From positions 11,866,680 to 11,930,679 of the forward strand of contig NC_082703.1 of NCBI RefSeq assembly GCF_949987515.2: a stretch of 64,000 nucleotides of DNA. The letters are read 5' to 3'. The first letter of the stretch is position 1. Every line of letters starts with the position of its first letter. This DNA is from Delphinus delphis. Its lineage: Eukaryota > Chordata > Mammalia > Artiodactyla > Delphinidae. Position numbers and translations under genes: made by a program. Below the pieces are notes generated by a model. That model had not been told where the DNA came from, searched no databases, and worked only from the letters and a program-made list of their open reading frames with translations. Positions 43,720-54,062 of the stretch are shown in pieces.

Positions 43720-45060
43720 AAATGTAATCCATGTATCAAAAGATATAAAACAAACAAAAAACCCAACAAAAATGCATGAAAAATAGCATTAAAAAAAGAT
43801 GACTAATGTCAGTTATACCTACAAAGGTTTTGCATCCCTTTTTAAAAAGAAATTAACAAGGAATAAAATTTAATTACACACTGTTTATTAAAAATAGGTA
43901 AACCAAATAACACAGAAAAGTAAAAGAAATAAGATGCAAATGTTAACAGTAAAAAGGAATAGCAATAATAATACCAATTAAAGCAGAATTTAAGGAAGAA
44001 AGAAACATTTAATGTGATAAAGAGATTCATCTTATTTTGAGAAAAGATCCAATATACATGAAAATATAATCTTCATAAAGCTTTATGTACTAAATAATAT
44101 GAAGTGGCCATAAATTCAAGGAGAAATTGATAGAAGCACATTTCTCTGAGTGCACATTTCTCTGATTTCTTGGAAAAATCAAAAGGCAAAAACAATAAGT
44201 TGGAAAAAAAGAATTGAATGTTCTAAATAATGATTTGTAAGGTATGTGTATGCTAAACTTTGTACACTACAGAACACAGCAATAGGAACTTTATGAATAT
44301 TAACACATTTTAGGCTACATAAAAAACCCCAATAAATTCCCCAAAGTTGCACAGATCATATTTTCTGACTGTGTTGTTATTAAACTGGGAAATAAGAACA
44401 GAAAAAACAACTTCTAAATCACTTGGAAATTTAAAAGGCTTCCAAAATAACTCTTGACATAAAATTAAAAATGTAAACGCAAATTATTTAGAAAATAACA
44501 ATAATGAAAATACTATACATAAAAATTCATAGGATGAAGCCAATGTATGACCTCAGAGGCTGACTCAGTCTTTTTTTTTTTTTCTTAAATATATTTATTT
44601 ATTTTTGGCTGCGTTGGGTCTTCATTGCTGCGCGCAGGCTTTCTCTAGTTGCAGCGATCTGGGGCTACTCTTTGTTGCGGTGCGCGGGCGCCTCATTGTG
44701 GTGGCTTCTCTTATTGTGGGGCACGGGCTATAGGTGCGTGGGCTTCAGTAGTTGTGGCTCACGGGCTCTAGAGCACAGGCTCAGTACTTATGGTGCAAGG
44801 GCTTAGTTGTTCCGTGGCATGTGGGATCTTCCCAGATCAGGGCTCGAACCCATGTTCCTTGCATTAGCAGGTGGATTCTTAACCACTGCGCCACCAGGGA
44901 AGTCCCCAGACTCACAGTCTTAAAAACATTTTCTTAATATGAAAAATAAGATGAAAATAAACTAACCAAACCAAGAAGACAACAGAAAATAAATAAATCT
45001 AAGAAAATGATAGGGAATAAAACAAAAATTAATTTTTAGGTAATAAAAAATAAAGGGTAG
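43720..45060 (+). mobile_element. Old sense L1/HAL1 relic, split by a SINE
   Basis: A-rich sense-strand sequence with ORF2-like segments: CATAAATTCAAGGAGAAATT then GATAGAAGCA, AAACTGGGAAATAAGAACAG, TCTAAATCACTTGGAAATTT and, after the SINE, GAACAAGAAGACAACAGAAA-like sequence. Heavily mutated. Confidence 0.55.
44573..44906 (-). mobile_element. CHR-type SINE, long form
   Basis: T-run with TTAAATATATTTATTTATTT, GGCTGCGTTGGGTCTTCATT, body, reversed head CTGCGCCACCAGGGAAGTCC. Flanked by near-copies of GACTCA.CAGTCTT. Confidence 0.95.
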
Positions 45061-45229
45061 ATCATTTTTTCTTCAGAACTTGAAATTCTTTAGATTTCAA
45101 AAAAGAAAGATGGGAATTGAGGGACTAGAAACTAAAGTCATAGGTTTGATATAGTTATATAGTGTTCACAAGATAATTCTTTTTTCAGTTTCATTGTAGC
45201 ACTCTATCTTTGTCCTTTCTATTCACTAT

Positions 45230-45725
45230 TAAAAATAGTATCTATTTTTCCCCTACTGATTACATATGTTCATTGTATGAAATTTTGAGGTTAGAGAAAT
45301 GCATAATGAAGGAAATAGTCACCTATAGCTCTGCAACACACTGACTTCAATGGAAATCACTTTTTTGCTTTTCTGATATTTTAAGTATGTAAGTATGCAT
45401 CCCTAAATGTGAGTTTAGTTTTACCCATTTTGAACAGTATATAAATGGAAATTCACAGTATATATTCTTTTCTAACTTCTTTCCCTCAACGTGAAATTCA
45501 TCTATGTTGCTGCATATAAGTGTAGTTGATTCTGTTTTCATTGCTTTTAAATATACCAGTAGATGAATATACCACAATTTTTGTTGATGGATATTTGGGT
45601 TGTTTCCAGTACTATTATGAATGTATGGCTATTATGGCTAATATGGCTAATTATGAATAGTGTTGGTATGAAATTCTTATACATGTCCCTTGGGTGTAAA
45701 GTCCTAGGAGTACAGTTGCTGAATA
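45230..45725 (-). mobile_element. Old L1 3' end, antisense
   Basis: TCATCTATGTTGCTGCATAT, TTTTGTTGATGGATATTTGG and TGTTTCCAGTACTATTATGA are antisense ORF2-end marks. A local expansion of ATGGCTA(A/T)T units occurs near 45625-45655. Confidence 0.75.
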
Positions 45726-46588
45726 CCCTAATTCTTAAGTTTAAGAGGAGGGATAGGGTCAATGAACGAGAAAATGGGAAACAGATTAATTTTGAACTTT
45801 TGTTTATTGACAAAATAGATTAAGAGGAATAATAAAATTTTATTTCACATGGAATAAAACCGGAGCTTAAAATAATTTTTAGAAATAGCATTTTCCAGGC
45901 ACATAAACATAAAGCTGTTCTTACCATTTTAGGGGAAGTCACGTATCTGGGAATCTGATGAAGTTACAGAATCTTTTCCCACTAAATTGGACTTAATCAT
46001 TTCCATTTTCATATAGCTTTCGTGTGTTCACATATTCCTGAAGCTCCTCTTTCAAGTTAAAACAAACATACAAACAAAAACCCTGCTGTAGACTGAATTT
46101 TTAAAAATTAGCTATGATACGCTACATTCAAGTTGTAAAACACACTTAAAATGTGCCTTATGATAAGTGATTACTGGGAAATGGGATGGTGCATCATTTG
46201 GGTTCCCTGTTCCAAAGTCTTCACCCATGAATAGCGAAGGACGCTTCAGGCCTGCGACTGTGAAATTAAATGTAAGTGACTGGACTGGAGTAGCTGGATT
46301 CTATGATCTACACAGCCCTTGAATCTGGCTGTAATAGGCCATGCTATAATTAATGCAAGGAGTCTTTAAAATCTTGTCATTTTAGCTCCCCCAAACTTGG
46401 TGTGAAGTGTTTGCTACCTCCAAGCTCAAGCCTTCCAGCTAAGGCAGTTGGCTTTTAGCTGTAGAACATATATAGTTCTTTGAAAACTTTGTGAATTACA
46501 AAGTCATCAAAAAATGTACCAGAATGGCCCCTTCATTTAAGTATTGCGGATGCCTGGAAGCTTACTTAAGCAACGCCCACTCTATTCT
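45726..46588. other. Unassigned sequence upstream of the CpG island
   Basis: No repeat family or exon recognised. Confidence 0.35.
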
Positions 46589-46798
46589 TTTTTTTTTTTT
46601 TTTTTGCGTTACGCGGGCCTCTCACCGCTGTGGCCTCTCCCGTTGCGGAGCACAGGCTCCGGACGCGCAGGCTCAGCGGCCATGGCTTCCGGGCCTAGCC
46701 GCTCCGCTGCACGTGGGATCCTCCCAGACCGAGGAACGACCCCGTGTCCCCTGCATTGGCAGGCGGACTCTCAACCACGGCGCCACCAGGGAAGGCCC
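46589..46798 (-). mobile_element. CHR-type SINE, short form
   Basis: T-run, GCGTTACGCGGGCCTCTCAC, reversed head GGCGCCACCAGGGAAGGCCC. Flanked by CTCTATTC at 46579-46586 and about 46798. It is the last young SINE before the CpG island. Confidence 0.96.
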
Positions 46799-46869
46799 TC
46801 TATTCAGTTTTATGGAGGAGAACCCAGGCCTTCATCAGAGTCGAAAGGATATCAGTAGCAAGTATAGAC

Positions 46870-46925
46870 CGTTCATTTAGTCATCCCATAAACGTTTATC
46901 TAAGGCCTCCTATATGCAAATAGAG
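46870..46925 (-). mobile_element. Possible L2 tail, antisense
   Basis: TTCATTTAGTCATCCCATAA followed by ACGTTTATCTAAGGCCTCCT resembles the antisense L2 end. Short and tentative. Confidence 0.4.
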
Positions 46926-47052
46926 TACTCGCTAAACACTCATTTCACGTTGGGACACCAACCAGTGTGCGCAGTCCTTCCGCCTCCCACTACCCCCTCC
47001 CCTCCCCGCTCCCTCTCTGGTTTCCCTCTACAGGGTCTCTGGCTCCGCCCAC

Positions 47053-47064
47053 TGCGCAGGCGCA
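47053..47064. promoter_or_regulatory. NRF1-like palindromic site
   Basis: TGCGCAGGCGCA differs from the NRF1 consensus YGCGCAYGCGCR at one position. NRF1 drives many housekeeping and mitochondrial-function promoters. It follows a GC box by a few bases, which supports a core promoter near 47.05-47.2 kb. Confidence 0.55.
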
Positions 47065-47216
47065 GACGTAACCTCTTGCGCGAACAGACGCCACCGCGTG
47101 CGCACACGTGCCTGAGGAACGCCCCTTCGTTCCTGAAGTTTCCTCAGGTGCCGGAGAAAGAAGTTCGGTTTCGTCTTGAAAATGTAGATTCTGAGGAACT
47201 GTCTGGGCAAAGAAGG

Positions 47217-47250
47217 ATGCTCAAGGTTTGTGGGGAATGTGGCGGATGCG
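47217..47250 (+). CDS. Candidate first coding segment A (exon end in CpG island)
   Basis: An ATG at 47217 in a fair Kozak context (A at -3) opens a frame that runs to a donor-like GCG|GTGAGG at 47250/47251, ending in phase 1. Joined to 60179, the split codon becomes GAC (Asp) and the frame continues through the whole 76-bp exon. It would encode MLKVCGECGGC before the junction. The 5' end of the exon is unknown. This is an inference from splice signals and phase; no homology supports it. Confidence 0.25.
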
Positions 47251-47674
47251 GTGAGGCGATTTAGAAGCTAGCAAGGTTTCAGGTTGAATTGAAGAGAGAA
47301 TGTTAATGATCATGAAGTGCAGGATTTGCACCCAAAGGTGCGGCCTCTGAGGGGCGTGGACGCCCCGACACTGAAAGTGAAATGTTATCTTCTCTCGGAT
47401 GAGCTAGTTCGCACGCTCGCGCCCCTCTGCTGGGTTCCAAGAGCCACTGAAGTAGCCCGACGCCTGGGTTAGCAGCTAGGGACGCTGAGGCAGCGGGAGG
47501 GGAAAGCCCCACAGCTTGGCCGTGGCCTCGCCCCCGCCCCCTGGATCCTCGGTTCCCAGTAGCCCAAAGGCGGAAGGGAGCGCTTGGAATCCTCGGTGCC
47601 TCCGCGCGCAGCCTGATGTGTCCAAAGTTCTACTCATTTAGTTCCGGGCTGCGGACACTCGGGCGCGGCTTCTC

Positions 47675-47698
47675 GGGGTCGGGGGGTGGGGGTGGGGG
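47675..47698 (+). promoter_or_regulatory. G-quadruplex-forming tract
   Basis: Four runs of four to six G's separated by 1-2 bases (GGGG-TC-GGGGGG-T-GGGGG-T-GGGGG). The very short loops favour a stable parallel quadruplex. It is in the CpG island on the plus strand, as is common close to transcription starts. Confidence 0.85.
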
Positions 47699-47907
47699 CT
47701 CCTGCTGGGCGCGGCTTCGCCGGGGACCGCCCACCCGGGGGCCGCAATGTCGGGCTTACGCGCGACACGCGGCCCCGGGAGCGCGGAGACTGGGAAGGCC
47801 GACCGGGTGACGGCTGGTTTCGCGGCGCCGAGAGGCGCTGAGCCGCCCGGGCCTCCCCGGCCGTCCACGCGCTGCGTCGCCAGCTAGCAGAGCCCGCGCT
47901 CACGCTG

Positions 47908-47971
47908 ATGCCCGCCGGCGCTGGCCTCCCGCTGTCTCGCTGCAGGAGCGGGTGGTCGTGGGGGCGCTTGG
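47908..47971 (+). CDS. Candidate first coding segment B (exon end in CpG island)
   Basis: An ATG at 47908 opens 21 codons (MPAGAGLPLSRCRSGWSWGRL) plus one base before a donor-like G|GTAGGC at 47972, again phase 1. Joining to 60179 also gives GAC and keeps the frame. The Kozak context is weak (C at -3). It is an alternative to segment A, and the true first exon may be non-coding. Confidence 0.22.
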
Positions 47972-48220
47972 GTAGGCGAGGGCGGCTCGGGAGCGGGGCG
48001 CGGGGGGCGTTGGGGCTCCGGCGAGGGGTGAGCAGCCCCGACGTGCGGGCGGACCTAACGCGCCCGGGGATGCGGCCGTCGCGTGTTCGGGGCGCTTTGG
48101 CCGTTGTAAGGGCTGAATGGAGGGTTTGCGAGGCTGCTTCGCCTCGTTAGCTCTTGACTCCTGGGTTCAGCTCTTTGAACGTCCTGAAACTTGTGGATCC
48201 CACGGTAGTGTGCGTGCACA

Positions 48221-49935
48221 AAACGTCTCCTGGCTGCCAGGTAGCTTAGTATGAGCCACTTCCTAAACCCAGCCCTACTCAGATCTTTTAAGGCCGTTTC
48301 CATCCTTTCCATGCTTGGGGTTGAATTTACTCCACTTATTTGGAATGCTTGGTTTGGGGGTACCCGGCCGCCGTGGTGGCCGTGTGGAAAAAACCGTTTA
48401 GTAATGTTACAGAAAACGGAAAGGCTGAGGTTACTGGTAACTGTAAGGCTTTAAAAGATACCACAGTACCCTTCCACTTTTAAAAATTGGGGATTCCACG
48501 TGCATCGTGAAGCGTCCCAACTCTGTGAGTTCATTATTTGCTTTTGGGGCTGACAGATGAATATGGGACTGTTTCAAAGGACAAAGTCGACGTGGCACAA
48601 ACTTATAATTTAAGTGTTTGAATTCCGTCTTTGACAGTGTGTTAAGCGTGTTTGTGTAGAGGGACTAGGAATAGTACAGGCTTTAAGTGTCCTTGAGTTC
48701 ACATTTAGAAAATGGTTAATTTTATTTATGAGGTACTCTAAACAGGTTTTAGACTTCATTCAAAAGACATTGTTGATTGGAAAGGAGGGTACGTTTTAAG
48801 ATTTGAGGCCCAAGGGGGATCGGAGGAGTGAAATCAGTGTGTAGAGACATTTTCAATACTGTGTCATTGCTCACTGTTTTAAAAGCTTCTAATTAAAACA
48901 AAAACAACTCTACGTTTTTGCTCAGATACTTAAAAATCCCAACCTTACCCAATCATAAAGATGTCAGAATTTGGAAAGAATGGCTAAGTGTCTTGAATAC
49001 CCATGCACATTTTCTTTTTAAAAATGTATTGAAGAATTCATATGACTAGGGAAAAATAGGAATTATCCGTAGAGGTCAGCTGTTGAACAATAGGAAAAAT
49101 AGCATAACTTTTATTTACGTTTTCTGGAATTTTAACTCTAGTGGCTAGTGATCATTTCACCTTTAGTGTATTTTTCAGCCGTTTTTTATTTTTATAGTTT
49201 AATATGTTAAAAATGTTTTTACTATTTCACAGTATATACGTATGGAATCATAATGTTGTACACCTGAAAGTGATATGTTACATCAGTTATAGCTCAATAT
49301 ATGTCAATTATTTATAAAAATTACAGAAGCAGTAAAGTATAATTATCGTACTTTTATTAATGAAATATTATTGTACTTTTACTCAAGAGCAAGTTACCTG
49401 AGGATCACTTTTTCTCTCAGTACACCAACTAGTGTACAGGGGCACTTGTAAATTATAAAGTTATGTTTTATTATGCTGAAGGATATACTGTACCTGGGTT
49501 GCAAAATTTTTAATTTAGGGGAAACAGTCACCATTTTCACAGTACTTGAAGATTAATTTTAGAAAACTGGCAATTAGGAGTTTTGGTAAACGTATTACTT
49601 TGGTTTGCTTTTGCTGTGTTCCTATTTCTTTTCTCATTTATTTAAAAACATCTGTGCTTTCACGAAGGATGATTTGGGGGTTTGAAGTGCCTGCATGGTT
49701 TTCTGTCAGATCAAAAACCGTGATTGTGTTGCACAGTTGGAATTGGTTTTCCTCTAAATCTTACCGTTTTTTCAGTTCATATTTTGTTACTTATCCTTAT
49801 TTATCAAAAAGTAACTTCTTTTGGTTCAACAAATATTTCCAGAGCACCAGTGTTCTATTTATTGATCTGATATGTTTATAAGTGATATTCTAGGGTAGTT
49901 GGTTTTTACTTTGTAATGCTTTGGTTTTTTATGGA
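48221..49935. other. Probable intron 1, unassigned
   Basis: AT-rich sequence directly downstream of the CpG island with no repeat I can name. The frame 49546-49881 is Phe/Ser-rich, has no splice signals and looks like chance. Confidence 0.4.
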
Positions 49936-50232
49936 ATTTATTTATTTAAATATATTTTATTTATTTTTGGCTGTGTTGGGTCTTCGTTGCTGCACGCGGG
50001 CTTTCTCTAGTTGCGGCGAGCGGGGGCTACTGTTCGTTGCGGTGCGCGGGCTTCTCACTGCGGTGGCTTCTCTTGTTGTGGAGCACGGGCTCTAGGTGCG
50101 CAGGTTTCAGTAGTTGTGGCGCACGGGCTTTGTTGCTCCATGGCATGTGGGATCTTCGCAGACCAGGGATCGAACCCGTGTCTTCTGCATTGGCAGGCGG
50201 ATTCTTAACCGCTGTGCCACCAGAGAAGCACT
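49936..50232 (-). mobile_element. CHR-type SINE, long form
   Basis: TTTATTTATTTAAATATATT tail, GGCTGTGTTGGGTCTTCGTT, AGTAGTTGTGGCGCACGGGC body, reversed head GCTGTGCCACCAGAGAAGCA. A central portion of the body is deleted compared with the copy at 44.6 kb. Confidence 0.94.
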
Positions 50233-52149
50233 GTAATGCTTTGTTTTCTAAAGTTAGTTCAGTAGTAGAGTTAGATTGTCAGAACTTAACTTTTTTAGAA
50301 GTATCTCTATTTTATGAGGTGAGGTAAAGTTGCACAACAAGCTAAGCAAAGTTTAGAAAATTTTAAACACATGTATAGAATAAATTTGATGATTGCTTTA
50401 ATGAGCAAGTTTGCCTGTTAAGATAGTCCCTGAAGTCTGGTAGCAACTCTGTATGCTTGGAATGTATAATCCACAGAATGCAAAGCCTTTGTAATTACTG
50501 CTCTTCAAAACTAATGATAGCTGCTCCTGAGGGTCTGCCTTTAATTACAACAGCTGAGACTCTGGCAAAGCTGCAACTACAGCTTTGGCTTTCAGCAGTG
50601 CGGCTGTGACTATATGTGGACGATTAAATCCTTATCAGAACCTAATTTTCCTTTTTGGATAGCTTTGGTAGTGCTTATTAGACCCTAAATATACAAAAAA
50701 TATTTCGATTTTTAAGTTTCTCTGAGAGGTTTACTGTAATTCAACTTGAGGATTTTGAGGGCAATAATGCAATAGAGAAAATCACTGATTTGAGGATCTA
50801 GCTTGTCAGAATGGAAATCTAAAACCTCCTATGGGAGCACACACGCCTCAAGATGGGGAAATAGTTTCCTTTTGCCAATGAAGCTAAAACAACATTTCCT
50901 TTACACTTTTCTAAGCATAAGCTTGTTAGCACTGGTATATTTACAGGTTGAGCAGCAAGACTGCAAAGTGTGGGCGGGGCCGGGGGGGATGAAAATGACT
51001 AAATGGCATTTTTTATATTAAATCAGGGACCATTATAATTCTCTCATTTAGAAATTCTTAACTTGGGATAAATGGACTTCAGTGATTACTTGAAGCCCCT
51101 AATTCTTTGCAAAAAATGAGTAAATTGTGTTAATTTTTGTTGAGGAAAAGACACATGGCTTTTTCAGACTTTCTAAAGGGTATGAGACTCCCTCCCCCCA
51201 AAACAAATTTAGCAACCATGAGAGAGGTTGTTTTTAGAAGAATCCATTTGCAGTTTTATAAACTGAAATAGCTAGTTTGTAGCAGAGCTAAGGCCTCAAG
51301 CCTAGGTTTTTGACTGACAATCCTTTGCTTTTTCCGTTGATCCACATTTATTGCATCTTGTAGTGACCTCTTTTTTGATAGGGCAGTGTCCTGTACTCTG
51401 TGACTTACAAGTAAAGCCTTGTTTAGAGAGATCTTTAAAGCTCACATAAGCATTTTAATGCTTGATCTCAACAGAAACCATGAGCAAAAAATAAATTGTC
51501 ATTTGTAAAGGGAGATATGAACAAATACTTCTTAATATAGATGAAAACATAACCTCAATTTTGTGCCATTAGTATAATTGAACAAATCCAAAAAGGACAA
51601 AGCTTTTATAAAGTCAGATTCTTTGCGAGTAGAATTGCATATTGTAGTGGTGGTCGGGGAAGTCTGTAAGCCCTTTGAGCTTGGAATGATAATCTTACTT
51701 AAGGTTTATACATCCTTTACATTCTCTGAGGTGTGTTTGTGTGACATCATATTTAGCCAAGGAATAGGAAGCAACTTCAATGAACCGCAAAAGACCAAGT
51801 TTTAAAAGCTCCACAAAGCCATCTTCTCTCTGTCTCTAGAAGACCCAAATGTTATGTTTGCAGGTGTCTTTCAAGCCCATTCCAATCAACTAAACCTACT
51901 ATTTTAGTTTCTCCAAAGTTACTGTTTGCCTACCCATCTGAGGTATTTAGCCCATACAAATACAAGCGCTTTATATATGCTTGTTCTCTCTTAAGGCTGG
52001 AAAGAGAATAGGGCTTTACAGGTCAATAAATAGTGTATCTAGTTGAAAAAGAATGGAGGAATGTTAGATGATTAGTATTAAACTCTAAAGATTAAAAAAT
52101 TACACCTCCTTATGTGATTAAACATGCACCGATAATAGCCAACACTTAA
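50233..52149. other. Probable intron, unassigned
   Basis: About 1.9 kb without a recognised repeat, one of the longest unique-looking stretches in the window. I looked for exon-like segments with AG and GT edges and found none convincing. Confidence 0.4.
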
Positions 52150-52380
52150 CATAGCACTTTTATAAAGCAGACATTTTTCTACATGTTGTGTATATTAATT
52201 TAGTTAACCAGTACAACAGGAGAGTGTCAATTAACTGAATTAACTGAGTTGATATTTATTAGTTTTCCTATTTTTATATATGAAGAAACTGGGGCACAGA
52301 GATTAGGTAAGTGGTCCAAAGTTGCACAGATAGTAAGAGGCAGAACAGGATTTGACCAGGTAATCTGGCTTTACCAGACT
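52150..52380 (-). mobile_element. MIR, antisense
   Basis: AGCCAACACTTAACATAGCA, TATGAAGAAACTGGGGCACA, GAGATTAGGTAAGTGG and GCACAGATAGTAAGAGGCAG followed by AACAGGATTTGACC follow MIR backwards. An AACTGAATTAACTGAGTTGA stretch in the middle is a local duplication. Confidence 0.82.
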
Positions 52381-52874
52381 GCCCTAAAAATATTTATTTC
52401 TGATCTATGGCATAAGTTAAATAATTTTCCTCTAAAAACAATCTATCTGAGCCACTTATGCTAAATTTGCTGAGTCTGAAGAAAAGCTAATGGTACATTA
52501 TTCTGTCTTGGTCACCTTGATATTTATACACTATCCAAAAGTGGCATTGAAAGTCTAGTAAAAGAATAGCATCAACGAAGTCAAGAAAACTGAACCAAGT
52601 TCATTCTCTGTCTAAGGTGCTGTGACTCGTATTCTAGTTCCTTTTTTTCTGAGAACTTGATAATATTCAAGGTTTGCCTACAGGTTTCTTTGAAGTCTTT
52701 TTAAGTTTCCAGTCTATCTACTTGGTGTTATACCCACCAGGTGTATTTTAGTATTTTAGACATTGCATGATTAAACGGCTTCTACAGAATTTTGAGAAGC
52801 CTGTTTGTTACTAGAGTTAGGTAGAGTCTTAAAATGAATGAGATGTTATAAATAGACATATTATGATCTATTCT

Positions 52875-53118
52875 TTTTTATTGAAGTATAATTGATGTAT
52901 GACTGTGTAAGTTACAGGTGTACAATATAGTGATTCACAATTTTTAAAGATTATACTCCAGTTACAATTATTATAAAATATCGGTTATATTCCCTATGTT
53001 GTACAGTATATCCTTGCAGCTTATCTTATACCTAACAGTTTAATCCCCTACCCCTGTATCGCCCCTCCCCTCTTGCCTCTCCCCACTGGTAACCACTAGT
53101 TTGTTCTTTATATATAAA
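52875..53118 (-). mobile_element. Short 5'-truncated L1 3' UTR insertion, antisense
   Basis: TTTTTTATTGAAGTATAATT, GTTACAGGTGTACAATATAG, TGTTGTACAGTATATCCTTG and CACTGGTAACCACTAGTTTG are antisense L1 3' UTR marks. The 10-bp GATCTATTCT lies on both sides (52865-52874 and 53119-53128), so this is a complete but only about 245-bp retrotransposition event. Confidence 0.9.
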
Positions 53119-53810
53119 GATCTATTCTAATGTTAGTAAGTATGCACATTTATTAGTCTGTTGCCAATACAAAAGAAGATCGGATAATTGACAGTTGTTA
53201 CCTTCTCAAATTTAAATATGGGGAAAAATGACTAATTTTTAAATGAACATTCTGCCTCTTCATGAGAAGGATGTATAATTAGATAAATTTATTTAGGAAT
53301 TATAATTGCATATTATTGTTTTCTGGGCATGACTCCGTTACAAATATACATAGTTCAATATTAATTATGTTTAAAAAAATTTTTGTACCTTATTTTTCTG
53401 GCCTCAGCCATACATTTACTTTTAGGTTCAGCGGACATATTAGGTGAATAATGATTGGTAGCTATATTTTCCATACCAAGATGTGTAGAAAATTAAACTG
53501 CTGTTGAATTTTTTGGACCTATACAGAAAGATAGCCTAATATTTTTAATGAGCTTAATATTTTTAATTTTAATGAGCTTAATATTTTGAATATTTTTGAT
53601 GAGAACATCTTGAATACCAAGAATGATTCAGTGAACAGTTCATTGATCTTAGAGGGCAATCTGACAAATACTCTTGGTTTTTAACTAGAAAACAATCCAG
53701 TGCAGGAGGAAAAGCTGATTCAGTCCTAGTTAGACATTTATCTAGCAATGCCTCATATGTTACCGATACAGTTATTTTTCCTACATAAATAAAAATGAAT
53801 TGTGTGGATT
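53119..53810. other. Probable intron, unassigned
   Basis: AT-rich. TAATGAGCTTAATATTTT occurs twice near 53545-53590, a small local duplication. No gene signal. Confidence 0.35.
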
Positions 53811-53827
53811 TTAGATCTGACCGATTT

Positions 53828-54046
53828 AATTTAATTTAATTTTTTGAATTTTATTTTATTTATTTATACAGCAGGTTTTTATTAGTTATTTATTTTATAC
53901 ATATTATATATACATATACATACATATTATACATCTATTTCATACATATTATACATACATATACATACATATTATACATACACATACATATATGTCAGTG
54001 TCAATCCCAATCTCCCGATTCATCCCGCCACTTTCCCCCCTTGGTG
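53828..54046 (-). mobile_element. Short L1 3' insertion with internal (ATACATATTATACATAC)n growth
   Basis: TATTTATACAGCAGGTTTTT followed by ATTAGTTATTTATTTTATAC and, at the other end, TCAATCCCAATCTCCCGATT then CATCCCGCC are antisense L1 3' UTR. Between them, 53885-53995 has expanded into repeats of ACATACATATTATACAT. Flanks TTAGATCTGACCGATTT (53811-53827) and GTAGATCTGACCAATTT (54046-54062) differ at few positions and are the target duplication. Confidence 0.85.
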
Positions 54047-54062
54047 TAGATCTGACCAATTT

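Larger units (their letters stand above)
46970..48220 (+). promoter_or_regulatory. CpG island, probable promoter of a plus-strand gene
   Basis: About 1.25 kb that is strikingly rich in G+C and in CpG dinucleotides, whereas the flanks are AT-rich and CpG-poor outside SINEs. It contains GC boxes (CTCCGCCCAC near 47043, CCCCCGCCCC at about 47531), an NRF1-like TGCGCAGGCGCA at 47053-47064, an ETS-like GGCGGAAGGG near 47569 and a G-quadruplex tract at 47675-47698. There is no TATA box that I can see. No transposon is recognised within it. The direction is inferred from the downstream exon candidate at 60179; transcription the other way is also possible. Likely transcription starts lie in 47.05-47.9 kb. 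Confidence 0.88.

Noticed and set aside
1..46900. Functional tRNA genes suggested by A and B box sequences
   Set aside because: All such boxes lie in SINE heads that lack a full cloverleaf and are followed by SINE body and A tail.
46914..47264. 116-codon frame over the CpG island as a full small gene
   Set aside because: GC-rich DNA keeps frames open by chance, and it runs through GC boxes and the NRF1-like site. Only its last 11 codons, before a donor-like site, are kept as a weak exon candidate.
47616..48150. Gly/Arg/Pro-rich frames on both strands at 47616-48150 as proteins
   Set aside because: Overlapping antisense open frames are expected in a CpG island. Only the short 47908-47971 piece ends at a donor with a phase that fits downstream.
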